A stretch of DNA of 29,100 bases from UMGS172 sp045637775. Lineage in GTDB: Bacteria > Bacillota > Clostridia > Oscillospirales > Acutalibacteraceae. The translations under genes were made by a program, and so were the position numbers. The notes below the pieces were generated by a model, which was not told where the DNA came from, searched no databases, and was given only the letters and a program-made list of their open reading frames with translations. Shown here piece after piece: positions 6,920 to 14,368 of this stretch (positions are counted from its first letter, which is position 1; each line of letters starts with the position of its first letter). Location of the stretch: the NCBI GenBank assembly GCA_045637775.1, contig JAZUAC010000022.1, forward strand, positions 1 to 29,100, given 5' to 3'.

Positions 6920-7756
6920 ATGTTTTCGGTTTTTGATGGTCGATATAAAGACCTTACAAATTTTACTTCAAACGAGTTTTTGCACATAAACAGCAGTGGT
7001 TTGAGTTATATGGTTTATAACGGCAAGCCTCGTTCGGTGCGGTTTTTTAGACCTGATGGGCGTGTTGACTATCATTTTTTGCTTGTGACCGATGGCGCTT
7101 TGCTTGCGGTTTGTGACGGGCAGGAATATTGCCTCAAGGTTGGCGATGCCTTGTTTTACAGGTCGAATGACCCGCAATGCTATACCGTTTCGGTTGATGA
7201 ATTGAATAAAAATGAGTCACATTTATATGTTCATTTTTGCGGAACGGTGGTCGAAGAAATGCTTAAAAAAGCAGGATTTGATCGGTCGTGTCCGATTTTT
7301 GGCACGTCCAATGAAGCCAAGCGCATATTTGAACTTCTTATAAAAAATTTCCGAGCAGGTGACGAAATGACGGCTTTGGGCAACCTTTTAAGGCTTGTGT
7401 CATTGCTTTCACCCGAAACGCAAAAGCCTCAAAAGGAATCGGAAAAAATGATGTTCAAAGAGGCTGAGTTTATCAGCAATCATTACACCGAAGAAATCGA
7501 CCTTGATGCCTGCGCACTGCGGTGCAACTTGAGCCGCAGCCGTTTTACCCATCTGTTCACCAAAACTGTCGGCACTTCACCGTTACAGTATCAACAACAA
7601 ATGCGTCTTGAGCAGGCTTGTGAACTGTTGCGGTCGTCATCCTTGTCGGTAAACGAAATTTCCGACACGGTAGGGTTTAAGGACGCTTTATATTTCAGTC
7701 GGCTGTTCAAAAAGCGCACAGGAATGACACCGACGGATTACCGCGCTCGGTGTTGA
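6920..7756 (+). CDS. AraC-family transcriptional regulator
   Basis: This 278-residue protein starts at ATG behind GAGGTGATG. The N-terminal cupin-like sensor half has VRFFRPDGRVDYHFLLVTDGALLAVCDGQEYCLKVGDALFYRSNDPQCY. The C-terminal domain carries both helix-turn-helix units: IDLDACALRCNLSRSRFTHLFTKTVGTSPLQYQ and LSVNEISDTVGFKDALYFSRLFKKRTGMTPTDYRAR. Position between the divergent GH4 gene and the downstream BNR-repeat gene makes it their probable sugar-responsive activator. I see no clear repeated operator in the 159-bp gap to the GH4 gene. Confidence 0.93.
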   Translation: MFSVFDGRYKDLTNFTSNEFLHINSSGLSYMVYNGKPRSVRFFRPDGRVDYHFLLVTDGALLAVCDGQEYCLKVGDALFYRSNDPQCYTVSVDELNKNESHLYVHFCGTVVEEMLKKAGFDRSCPIFGTSNEAKRIFELLIKNFRAGDEMTALGNLLRLVSLLSPETQKPQKESEKMMFKEAEFISNHYTEEIDLDACALRCNLSRSRFTHLFTKTVGTSPLQYQQQMRLEQACELLRSSSLSVNEISDTVGFKDALYFSRLFKKRTGMTPTDYRARC

Positions 7757-7794
7757 ATTTGAAAAGTATCTGAAAAAGACGCTTAAAAACTCAA

Positions 7795-7841
7795 ATTGTC
7801 CGTTAGATTTATTGATAGAGCAAAGCGGACGATGGTATAAT
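7795..7841 (+). promoter_or_regulatory. Promoter of the BNR-repeat gene with an imperfect inverted repeat
   Basis: TTGATA (7812-7817) and TATAAT (7836-7841) are 18 bp apart. The inverted repeat ATTGTCCG (7795-7802) / CGGACGAT (7826-7833), with one mismatch, straddles the -35 and could be an operator. Confidence 0.55.
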
Positions 7842-7875
7842 GTTCAAAGGATATAAAGTTTCAGGGAGATTGTGT

Positions 7876-8973
7876 ATGAAGATAAAAACCATTGGTGAGC
7901 CCAAAGTTATAATGAGCAACCCCGACAGTCAGCATAACTACTTCGGATGGCCTTCGGTGGCACGCCTTCAAAACGGTAAAATTGCAGTTGTTGCTTCGGG
8001 CTTCAGGCTGAAGCATGTTTGTCCGTTTGGCAAAGCGGTTATAGCTTATTCCGAAAACGAGGGAGAGACCTACACTTCTCCCGCACCTGTAATTGACACT
8101 CCGCTTGATGACCGTGATGCAGGTATTCTTGCCTTTGGTGAAAGCAATGTCTTGGTAACATCGTTTAACAATACGGTTGAATTTCAAAAAGGTGAAACCC
8201 ATAAATACGGTGGTGACATTGGTGGATATCAGGCCGCATATTTAAGCCGTGTGACACCCGATGATGAAGAGAAATATCTCGGATCGGTATTTAAAATAAG
8301 CAATGACTGCGGTGTGACCTTTGGCGAGCTTCATAAAAGTCCGGTTACCTCGCCTCACGGTCCACTCAAAACGCGTGACGGACGCATTATCTGGGTTGGC
8401 ACCAACTATGCCGAACAGAACAAAGGTGTTGAGGCGCACGAAATCAAGCCTGACGGCAGTATGGAGTATATTGGCTCTATTCAAAACTGCGTTTTTGATG
8501 ACAAACGGGTCATGTCCTGCGAGCCGTATACCATAGAACTTAATGACGGAACATTATTGTGTCAGATTCGTGTTGGGCGTTACGGTGACGATATGGTGCT
8601 GACCACATATCAGTCCGAGTCGTATGACGGCGGAAAAAGTTGGACAACACCAAGACCGCTACTCTCCAAAAACGGTGGCGCAACGGCACATATAATACGT
8701 CATTCTTCGGGTGTGCTTATCTCGGCATATGAGAAACGTCATGATCCTGAGGATGAAGCATCTCCTTACGGAATAAAGATTATGTTCAGCCGTGACAACG
8801 GCAAAACGTGGGATACCGACAATTGGTTGTACAGTACAAAAGTGAGTACCGACTTGGGTTACCCTGCAACGGTCGAACTGCATGACGGCAGTTTGCTCAC
8901 AGTGTTCTATGCTCATGCCTCAAAAGACGAGCCTGCTGTAATATGGCAACAAAAATGGAAAATTGAAGAATAA
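7876..8973 (+). CDS. BNR/Asp-box (sialidase-fold) protein, probably intracellular exo-glycosidase-like
   Basis: I start at ATG 7876 (365 residues), preceded by AGGGAG; the frame is open to 7840 without a better site. Four Asp-box-like motifs are seen: SENEGETY (59-66), SNDCGVTF (142-149), SYDGGKSW (249-256) and SRDNGKTW (305-312), pointing to a six-bladed beta-propeller of the sialidase superfamily. There is no signal peptide, so it should act in the cytoplasm. Candidate catalytic residues include R80/D81 (DDRDAG) and R232 (CQIRVGRYGDD), but the arginine triad cannot be assigned from sequence alone. Its own promoter and the AraC gene upstream suggest sugar control. It may be a glycosidase on short sugars or a non-sialidase propeller; substrate unknown. 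Confidence 0.8.
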   Translation: MKIKTIGEPKVIMSNPDSQHNYFGWPSVARLQNGKIAVVASGFRLKHVCPFGKAVIAYSENEGETYTSPAPVIDTPLDDRDAGILAFGESNVLVTSFNNTVEFQKGETHKYGGDIGGYQAAYLSRVTPDDEEKYLGSVFKISNDCGVTFGELHKSPVTSPHGPLKTRDGRIIWVGTNYAEQNKGVEAHEIKPDGSMEYIGSIQNCVFDDKRVMSCEPYTIELNDGTLLCQIRVGRYGDDMVLTTYQSESYDGGKSWTTPRPLLSKNGGATAHIIRHSSGVLISAYEKRHDPEDEASPYGIKIMFSRDNGKTWDTDNWLYSTKVSTDLGYPATVELHDGSLLTVFYAHASKDEPAVIWQQKWKIEE

Positions 8974-8977
8974 ATAG

Positions 8978-9008
8978 AAATATCTGATTATAAACTCAAC
9001 AGATATTT
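8978..9008. terminator. Weak hairpin after the BNR-repeat gene
   Basis: AAATATCTG (8978-8986) pairs exactly with CAGATATTT (9000-9008) over a 13-base loop just after the stop codon. It lacks a good T-tract, so it may be a 3'-end stabiliser or weak terminator; the stronger hairpin at 9019-9068 follows. Confidence 0.4.
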
Positions 9009-9018
9009 TAAGATTTAA

Positions 9019-9068
9019 AAAAACCTAAAAATTTCCTGAACAAATGTTCTTGAAATTTTTAGGTTTTT
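9019..9068. terminator. Long inverted repeat (terminator-like) with a LexA box at its apex
   Basis: Exact 17-bp arms (9019-9035 and 9052-9068) begin with AAAAACC and end with GGTTTTT, as in an intrinsic terminator. The 16 bases between them contain the palindrome GAACAAATGTTC, so the inverted repeat continues, after two mismatches, to the centre. The right arm includes the -35 element of the dinB promoter. Confidence 0.75.
9038..9049. promoter_or_regulatory. LexA (SOS) box 1
   Basis: GAAC-AAAT-GTTC is an exact match to the core of the Firmicute LexA operator (consensus CGAAC-N4-GTTCG). It lies directly upstream of the -35 (9050-9055) of the dinB promoter. Confidence 0.85.
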
Positions 9069-9078
9069 GGTTTATAAT
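9050..9078 (+). promoter_or_regulatory. dinB promoter
   Basis: TTGAAA (9050-9055) and TATAAT (9073-9078) are separated by exactly 17 bp. LexA boxes lie on both sides, 44 bp apart centre to centre. Confidence 0.85.
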
Positions 9079-9081
9079 ACA

Positions 9082-9093
9082 GAACAGATGTTC
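9082..9093. promoter_or_regulatory. LexA (SOS) box 2
   Basis: GAAC-AGAT-GTTC, followed by G, lies just downstream of the -10, at the expected transcription start. Occupancy would block the polymerase. Two boxes around one promoter suggest tight SOS control. Confidence 0.88.
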
Positions 9094-9146
9094 GGTAAAC
9101 GAGGCAAGATTTTAGAATTTTTAATACAAAAGGGTGGTGATGCGGC

Positions 9147-10385
9147 ATGATACGGGAGATTTTGCATTGTGACCTTAATAATTTTTATGCAACGGTAGCC
9201 TGCCGTGACGACCCATCTTTAAAAGGCAAGGCGGTGGCGGTTGGCGGAAGCAGGGAAGAACGGCACGGAATAATTTTAGCCAAAAACGAGATTGCCAAAT
9301 CGTTTGGTGTGTCGACAGGTGAGGCTATATGGCAGGCACAACTCAAGTGTCCTTCATTGGTGGTGGTGCCGCCCGATTTCAAGCGTTACACCTATTTTTC
9401 GGGGCAGGTTCGCAAAATTTATGAGCGTTATACCGACCTTGTCGAGCCGTTTGGCATTGATGAATGCTGGCTTGATGTTACTGGCAGTCGAAGGCTTTTC
9501 GGCAATGGTGTCGAGATTGCCGACCGTATCCGCCGAGAGATAATCGAAGAACAAGGCTTGACGGCATCGGTTGGGGTTAGTTTCAACAAGATTTTTGCCA
9601 AATTGGGGTCTGACCTTAAGAAACCTAACGCAACAAATGTCATACCTTACGACCGTTTCAGAGAGATAGTATGGCCTTTGGAGGTCAACCGTCTGTTGGG
9701 TGTTGGTCCTGCTACCGAGCGAAAACTACATTCTTTGGCGGTATTCACCATAGGCGACCTTGCCAATGCCGATTTTGAGGCGGTGCGTCTGCGGTTGGGT
9801 AAAAACGGTGCGCTTTTGTACCGTTTTGCTAACGGAGAGGAAAACTCGGCAGTATTAAAGACCGATTTCAAGTACCGCCCGCAAAGCATCGGTCGGTCGG
9901 TGACCTGCCCCAAAGATTTGAACACTTTTGACGAGGTGTACCGTGTGTTTTTGCGTCTTGCCGACGAGGTGGCAAGGGAACTCCGCCGTGAGGACATGGA
10001 GGCACATTCCATCGCGGTGCATATAAGGGATAACCGCTTGCAAACAAAGGAGTTTATGACGAGTGTCGATGTGCCCATACAAACCGCAAAACGCCTTGCC
10101 GATGAGGGAATAAAACTGTTGAAAAGTAATTACGGATTTGAGTATCCGTTGAGATCGGTGGGTGTAAGGGCGATAAATTTGCGAGACTATTCACCCGAGT
10201 ATCAGCTATCGTTTTTTGATAACAGAACAAGGATTATCAAGCAGGAGCTGATAGAACGCAGTATGGATAAAATCCGTGACCGATACGGTGATTCGGCGGT
10301 GGTCAGAGCCTCGCTGCTTAATGACTTTAACGCTTTTCGAGAGCAATCTCCGTCAACTTTGGGTCATGCGAGACTGTCACTGTGA
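9147..10385 (+). CDS. dinB: Y-family DNA polymerase IV (translesion)
   Basis: The 412-residue protein starts at ATG behind GGTGGTGATG. The palm has the first metal motif LHCDLNNFYATV (D9) and the second, GIDECWLDVTGS (D105, E106). The thumb-helix segment SVGVSFNKIFAKLGSDLKKP (141-160) and the helix-hairpin-helix LLGVGPATERKLHSLAVFTIGDLA (183-206) follow, then the little-finger domain. EYQLSFFDN (Q353-D358) is a sliding-clamp binding peptide. It copies across damaged DNA with low fidelity. Two LexA boxes flank its promoter, so it belongs to the SOS regulon. The steric-gate position is F13 or Y14 (NNFYA). Length is normal for the Clostridial branch. Confidence 0.96.
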   Translation: MIREILHCDLNNFYATVACRDDPSLKGKAVAVGGSREERHGIILAKNEIAKSFGVSTGEAIWQAQLKCPSLVVVPPDFKRYTYFSGQVRKIYERYTDLVEPFGIDECWLDVTGSRRLFGNGVEIADRIRREIIEEQGLTASVGVSFNKIFAKLGSDLKKPNATNVIPYDRFREIVWPLEVNRLLGVGPATERKLHSLAVFTIGDLANADFEAVRLRLGKNGALLYRFANGEENSAVLKTDFKYRPQSIGRSVTCPKDLNTFDEVYRVFLRLADEVARELRREDMEAHSIAVHIRDNRLQTKEFMTSVDVPIQTAKRLADEGIKLLKSNYGFEYPLRSVGVRAINLRDYSPEYQLSFFDNRTRIIKQELIERSMDKIRDRYGDSAVVRASLLNDFNAFREQSPSTLGHARLSL

Positions 10386-10404
10386 AGCCGTTACGTTAAA
10401 ACAA

Positions 10405-10477
10405 AAAAGATTCTTCGCTTTGCTCAGAATGACAACACCAAGGGCAAGTCATTCCGAGCATTTGCGAGGAATCTTTT
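10405..10477. repeat. Long imperfect inverted repeat, dispersed-repeat type, also usable as terminator
   Basis: Bases 10405-10433 (AAAAGATTCTTCGC ending in CAGAATGAC) pair with 10448-10477 (GTCATTCCGAGC ending in GAATCTTTT) around a 14-base loop, with a few mismatches. It fills the gap between the convergent dinB and thiT genes. This type of 'gattcttcgc...cagaatgac' palindrome is, from memory, scattered in many gut genomes; I could not verify it here and there is only one copy in the window. Confidence 0.65.
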
Positions 10478-10485
10478 AATTTGCA

Positions 10486-11037
10486 TTAAGCGTTATTAAT
10501 AAGTCGTTTTATCGCGGGAACTTGGAATAGTATGATTGTTGCAACGGTGGTGGTTATAAACTCGGGTACCATATAGGATGCGTTGTAGGTGAGAGAATAA
10601 ATCCACGCGTCGGCATTGGTGAAGGTATCGAAAATAACAACACCTGAAATAAAATGCATCAAGAATCTCAAAACCAATACAAAAACCACGCCCAAGGCAA
10701 TTCCGACAATGCCTTTTTTCTTGAACAAGCCTGCAAGACCAAGCAGGGAAAAGGCAAGCAGATAGTCGAGCACTATAGTGCCAACAAGCGCATAGGGTGT
10801 AAGACCCCAGCTTAATACCGATCCAAGGTCAAGTCCTAACTGGATAAGCGAATAGATAAATGCCGATACAACACCCCAACCTGTGCCGTACATAAGAGGA
10901 ATCATAACGACTGGTAACATTGAAAGCAATGTTACCGAACCGCCGAACGGCATGGGGAACGGTTTGAGCAGGCTCAAGACTGTAGCGAGTGCCAACAATA
11001 TGGCGGTGACACACATTCTTTGGATTTTTGTTTTCAT
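10486..11037 (-). CDS. thiT: ThiT, substrate-binding (S) component of an ECF thiamine transporter
   Basis: The protein has 183 residues and is strongly hydrophobic, with about six membrane segments. It matches the YuaJ/ThiT family: PFGGSVTLLSMLPVVMIPLMYGTGWG near the N-terminus, LRFLMHFISGVVIF in the middle, and WIYSLTYNASYMVPEF, the thiamine-binding segment, near the C-terminus. The start ATG ends at 11037, preceded by AAAGGAGT. The S component binds thiamine and docks to a shared EcfAA'T module encoded elsewhere. The leader holds a TPP riboswitch and terminator, which independently supports thiamine as substrate. Confidence 0.96.
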   Translation of the reverse strand: MKTKIQRMCVTAILLALATVLSLLKPFPMPFGGSVTLLSMLPVVMIPLMYGTGWGVVSAFIYSLIQLGLDLGSVLSWGLTPYALVGTIVLDYLLAFSLLGLAGLFKKKGIVGIALGVVFVLVLRFLMHFISGVVIFDTFTNADAWIYSLTYNASYMVPEFITTTVATIILFQVPAIKRLINNA

Positions 11038-11103
11038 TTTTTACTCCTTTTCTTTCAGCGACATTCGGTGTCGCACCGTTAATGTAAAATCTCACAGAAA
11101 AGG

Positions 11104-11139
11104 AAAAATAAAAAGCTCATCAAGAAACCCTGATGAGCT
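11104..11139 (-). terminator. Riboswitch-controlled attenuator in the thiT leader
   Basis: On the minus strand AGCTCATCA (from 11139) pairs with TGATGAGCT (to 11114), followed by TTTTTATTTTT. It lies between the riboswitch and the thiT start, so ligand binding probably favours termination. A competing stem between the riboswitch 3' side and the segment at about 11140-11160 (TTAGAAA-type pairing) could be the anti-terminator. Confidence 0.85.
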
Positions 11140-11161
11140 AAAAATTTCTAACTTTAGAAAA

Positions 11162-11249
11162 AATTCCTACGTCGGCATTATCCGCATCAGGTATAACGGT
11201 CAGGACGAAACACGTCCAATCTCAGCCGGGTCAATTCCCAGCACCCTTT
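11162..11249 (-). ncRNA. TPP riboswitch (THI element)
   Basis: Read on the minus strand, the leader has the conserved blocks in order: AGGGTGC, then GGCTGAGA, then TTATACCTGATGCGGATAATG, split here as ACCTGAT and GGATAATGCC, then GACGTAGGAA. These are the pyrimidine-sensor and pyrophosphate-sensor helices of the TPP aptamer. It lies upstream of thiT with a terminator between, so thiamine import is shut off when TPP is plentiful. Confidence 0.96.
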
Positions 11250-11267
11250 TCTGTTCAATTTGTCAAT

Positions 11268-11295
11268 ATTATAACATGAATTTTGGGTTTGTCAA
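11268..11295 (-). promoter_or_regulatory. thiT promoter
   Basis: On the minus strand TTGACA (11295-11290) and TATAAT (11273-11268) are 16 bp apart, about 20 bases before the riboswitch begins. Confidence 0.8.
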
Positions 11296-11364
11296 TACGG
11301 GTACTTGCATTTTTTGAAAAAATATTATAAACTGTAAGCAGAACGATAAAAGTGAGGGATAGCA

Positions 11365-13047
11365 ATGGTAAGATGTCCTGCGTTAGCGAAAAAAGGCTCG
11401 GTAGAGGCCGTGATATATGCTGATTTTGAGATAAGGGCAGAGCGTTTTGTTTCGCAAATGCTGGCAGGATATAAGCCTGCCGCCTACCGCGAGATAAAGG
11501 TTATTCATGACCCTGTTTGGGGTACTATCAAGTTTTACCCTTGGGAATTGCAGATTCTTGATTCTCCGTTGATGCAACGCCTGCGCAATATCAATCAGTT
11601 AGGTCTTGCTGTTTTAACCTATCCTTCGGCACACCATTCGCGGTTTGAACACACATTGGGTGTTGCTGCATTGGTCAACAAAATGGTTGACAGCATCAAT
11701 GACGGCTACGACCCCGACAACATGAAGGACAACCGTGTTGTTTCGCGTGAGGATCTTGATAAAATGCGTCTTGCCGCCATTATGCACGATGTGGGACACA
11801 GTTTTTTCTCACATTTGTCCGAAAGAATGTACGGCAATACCGATGAGTTTCAAAAACTTAAAGGCGCTTTTGAGATTTTCGGTTCGGCTCAACCGCATGA
11901 GATATTGGCTTATATCATAGTCAACACTCCGTCATTCAGGGAATTTTTCACAGCGTTGGTGAATTACCCCAATAATATTGATGAATCGTCTTTCTTTGAC
12001 GATATCGGCAGAATGATAGTCGGTGCACCGATTGACACTGTGTTTCAAATTGACGGAAGACTCATCAAAAAACACTATCTTACCGAAATGATAAACGGTC
12101 AGTTCGATGCCGATTCACTTGACTATTTGCGACGTGACAGTTATATCACAGGTCTTTCGCTGACCTATCATATCGACCGATTTCTTTATAAGATTAAGAT
12201 TGTCGACATTGAGGAGCAGTGTGATGGTAAAACTGTGGTCGCAAAGCATCTTACTGTGCCTATTTCAGGTGTTTCAACCGTTGAAGAAATGATTTTCGGC
12301 AAGCAGATGCTGACAAGATATATCTATCAGCATCAAAAGGTGCTTGCCGCCGATGCTTTGGTGTATGATGTTGTGGGGGGCTTGAGATTTAACGGAAAAC
12401 TGCAACATCCTTGCGATTTTCTTTACTATTGTGATGATGATATTTACAAGATATTCGATGAAAGCGGCGACCCCGATTTGAGAGTGCCCGCCTTCAGCAT
12501 GCCCATTCATGCCGATTCAAGTAAAACTATTTCGGATGTTGTGCGCAAGATTAAGACCCGAAATCTGCCCAAAAAGGCGCTGGTTATCAATATGGCAAAC
12601 ATTGATTTGGATGATGGCGCTTCGTTGAATGAGGCTTACGAATCGGTGCGTGATGCTATAATGAGTGGCGGATTCCGCAAAGAGGTGCGTGACGAGGCGT
12701 GGCGCATTTGTGATGAATTGGAGCTTGACCGCAGGAAGGTTGACCTTTTTGATATTTTCTACTCGGTGCCCAAGCCCTCAACCGCCAAAAACTATACCGA
12801 TGTTAGGGTTGCCACGCATGATGGAAGATTGGTCGAACTTTCAGAGGTTGCCGACCTTAACGATTGGGCCGACGAGTTCTCGGGTAGGGCTTGGAATGCT
12901 TATGTGTATTCCTCTGCCGAGCTTTTGCCGGTTGTAAGTCTTGCCGCAAAAAATGTTTTACAGGCAAGAGGAATAAAATTCAACGAGAACAGGATATTCT
13001 CAAACCTCAAGCATTTTTCAGAAATAGAAAAATTGAAAACAAAATAA
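11365..13047 (+). CDS. HD-superfamily phosphohydrolase (COG1078/dGTPase-like)
   Basis: The 560-residue protein has the HD-domain ligands in order: SRFEHTLGV (H96), IMHDVGHSFFSH (H141, D142) and a later FDADSLDYLRRD. The segment IHDPVWGTIKFYPWELQILDSPLMQRLRNINQLG is typical of SAMHD1/dGTPase-like proteins, which cleave triphosphate from nucleotides; many COG1078 members remain uncharacterised. About 42 residues precede the family start (YREIKVIHDPVWG) and look extra, so a later start cannot be excluded, but ATG 11365 with GAGGG upstream is the best seen. No membrane segment or second catalytic domain is apparent. It stands alone, with a terminator after it. Confidence 0.88.
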   Translation: MVRCPALAKKGSVEAVIYADFEIRAERFVSQMLAGYKPAAYREIKVIHDPVWGTIKFYPWELQILDSPLMQRLRNINQLGLAVLTYPSAHHSRFEHTLGVAALVNKMVDSINDGYDPDNMKDNRVVSREDLDKMRLAAIMHDVGHSFFSHLSERMYGNTDEFQKLKGAFEIFGSAQPHEILAYIIVNTPSFREFFTALVNYPNNIDESSFFDDIGRMIVGAPIDTVFQIDGRLIKKHYLTEMINGQFDADSLDYLRRDSYITGLSLTYHIDRFLYKIKIVDIEEQCDGKTVVAKHLTVPISGVSTVEEMIFGKQMLTRYIYQHQKVLAADALVYDVVGGLRFNGKLQHPCDFLYYCDDDIYKIFDESGDPDLRVPAFSMPIHADSSKTISDVVRKIKTRNLPKKALVINMANIDLDDGASLNEAYESVRDAIMSGGFRKEVRDEAWRICDELELDRRKVDLFDIFYSVPKPSTAKNYTDVRVATHDGRLVELSEVADLNDWADEFSGRAWNAYVYSSAELLPVVSLAAKNVLQARGIKFNENRIFSNLKHFSEIEKLKTK

Positions 13048-13058
13048 CAACTTACAGT

Positions 13059-13094
13059 AAAAGCACCTGCCAAGGTCTATCGGCAGGTGCTTTT
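13059..13094. terminator. Bidirectional intrinsic terminator
   Basis: A 13-bp perfect stem (13059-13071/13082-13094), AAAAGCACCTGCC / GGCAGGTGCTTTT, with a 10-base loop lies between the convergent HD-domain gene and the sigma-like gene, flanked by A- and T-rich sequence. Confidence 0.92.
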
Positions 13095-13097
13095 GTT

Positions 13098-13418
13098 CTA
13101 TGAGTCGGTCTCACTGCTCCAAAGGGGGTATAATCCGTACTTCAAAGCGCCTTTAAGTCTTTCTCTTGAACGACTCAAGTGACGTGATACGGTTGATTTT
13201 GAAACGCCGTATTTTTTAGCAATTGCGGTAACCGATTCACCGTTAAAGTAAAACTCGGTGGTCATCAACTTCTGACGGTCGGTGAGCTCGGTGTCCATTG
13301 CTCTTGCCAATGCTTTGCGCATTGCAACAAGCCGTCGACTGTTGGTTGATGTTTCAAAAATATCCGAGGCAGGCACATAGTCCCCAAAAACCTCAAGACT
13401 AAAAGTTGTTCTGTTCAT
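13098..13418 (-). CDS. Small sigma-70 region 4-like DNA-binding protein
   Basis: The protein has 106 residues. Residues about 44-90 (LTDRQKLMTTEFYFNGESVTAIAKKYGVSKSTVSRHLSRSRERLK) form a clear sigma region 4/LuxR-type helix-turn-helix, but there is no region 2, so it cannot by itself be a full sigma factor. The N-terminal 40 residues are not recognised. Its ATG overlaps the stop of the preceding gene (ATGA), with AAAGGAGA upstream, so the two are translated together. Similar small proteins occur as phage-type late regulators and as stand-alone regulators in Clostridia. Self-control through the palindromes at 13708-13762 is possible. Confidence 0.75.
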   Translation of the reverse strand: MNRTTFSLEVFGDYVPASDIFETSTNSRRLVAMRKALARAMDTELTDRQKLMTTEFYFNGESVTAIAKKYGVSKSTVSRHLSRSRERLKGALKYGLYPLWSSETDS

Positions 13419-13627
13419 TTTTCAATGTCTCCTTTTCGGTAATTCATAAGATGTTTTGCCTGACGACGGCATTCGGCAACGTCGATGTATAGCGATAAAA
13501 TGCGCCGTTTCATTATGATCAGCTCTTTGCCGTTCAGGGTTTTGACCTTTTTGCTTAAAACGTGAATGCGGTCAAGCAATTGGTCGGCGCGTTGCAGATA
13601 TTCAGTGCCCAATTCAGAAAGCTCCAT
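13415..13627 (-). CDS. Small charged helical protein, function unknown
   Basis: This 70-residue product starts at ATG with GGGAGGATG directly upstream, so it is a real gene. The sequence is predicted almost wholly helical with heptad-like leucines and isoleucines (ELSELGTEYLQRADQLLDRIHVLSKKVKTL) and many basic residues in the second half (KRRILSLYIDVAECRRQAKHLM). No known domain is recognised. Its stop overlaps the start of the sigma-like gene by four bases, so the products likely act together, perhaps as a partner or co-regulator; this is inferred from layout only. Confidence 0.7.
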   Translation of the reverse strand: MELSELGTEYLQRADQLLDRIHVLSKKVKTLNGKELIIMKRRILSLYIDVAECRRQAKHLMNYRKGDIEK

Positions 13628-13707
13628 TGCATCCTCCCGAGATATGTAGTGTTTTCATCAAAAACGCATTTCCAAAATTTGTCATGTTCTTGACTGTTAA
13701 AATGTTA

Positions 13708-13762
13708 ACACGAAACGTGTAGAAAATCAAGGGTATTTTGCCGAAAATCACACATTTCGTGT
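13708..13762. promoter_or_regulatory. Paired palindromes ACACGAAAYGTGT upstream of the two-gene sigma-like operon
   Basis: ACACGAAACGTGT (13708-13720) and ACACATTTCGTGT (13750-13762, the reverse complement of ACACGAAATGTGT) are near-identical 13-bp palindromes, 42 bp centre to centre, four helical turns. The first abuts GTTAAAATGTTAAC, another inverted repeat (13696-13709). The arrangement looks like a pair of operators for a cooperatively binding regulator. Confidence 0.5.
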
Positions 13763-13928
13763 AAATTAACAAGCGTTGCACCAATGTTGTAACAACAGTT
13801 GGTTAAGTGGTTTTTAATTTTCGGCATAAGAGTGTTATTTGTAAGATGTTTTTCAAAAAATTGTTGCAATGGTAGATGGAATAATGTAAAATTTAAATAA
13901 ATAAGAGCGCTTGATCGGTGGTGAAACA
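13763..13928. other. AT-rich intergenic stretch with one hairpin
   Basis: With the preceding 135 bases this forms a roughly 300-bp gap between divergent genes. Besides the paired palindromes I see one hairpin, ACCAATGTTG / CAACAGTTGGT (13780-13803, one bulged G, loop TAA). No small gene with a ribosome binding site is visible. The site GGTGGTGA at 13917-13924 belongs to the GNAT gene. Confidence 0.5.
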
Positions 13929-14357
13929 ATGCATTTTTTTGAAATCGATAACCACAATTGTCTTGGAAATTTTTACCGACAGAATGGGCTTGAGGTATCA
14001 AGCGATATTTTGATGGATGACGGTGCGGTTTTCAGCATAAAATGTGTTGAAAATAATGAAACAATAGCGGCGGCAACACTATCGTATCGCTTTAAGGTTT
14101 ATATCCTTGATTATGTTGCGGTTGACCGAAATCACCGTAAAAAGGGATTGGGTGAAAAGGCTGTGACGGCGGTTAAAGCAAAAGCGCAGATGTTTGGTGC
14201 CGATAAACTTTATATAACCGCCAAAAATCCTGAGTTTTTCAAAAAAATCGGCTTTAAAAACGGCTCACCCGAAGGTGTTGATATGAATGCCGACTGTGTG
14301 GGTTGCCCCGAGTTTAACAACGGTTGCAGGAAACTGCCGATGTATATTGATTTGTAA
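13929..14357 (+). CDS. GNAT-family N-acetyltransferase with a C-terminal cysteine cluster
   Basis: ATG 13929 (142 residues) is chosen because GGTGGTGA precedes it; a TTG in frame at 13911 would include that site. The GNAT core is seen in YILDYVAVDRNHRKKGLGEKAVTAVKAKAQMFGADKLYITAKNPEFFKKIGFK: the beta-4 strand, the R-x-x-x-G-L-G acetyl-CoA loop and the FFKKIGF C-terminal strand. The end CVGCPEFNNGC (C-x2-C-x6-C) is unusual for GNATs and may bind zinc or iron-sulfur. The radical SAM gene starts 11 bases after the stop, so the two form an operon. Acceptor substrate unknown. Confidence 0.85.
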   Translation: MHFFEIDNHNCLGNFYRQNGLEVSSDILMDDGAVFSIKCVENNETIAAATLSYRFKVYILDYVAVDRNHRKKGLGEKAVTAVKAKAQMFGADKLYITAKNPEFFKKIGFKNGSPEGVDMNADCVGCPEFNNGCRKLPMYIDL

Positions 14358-14368
14358 TAGGAGAATTT

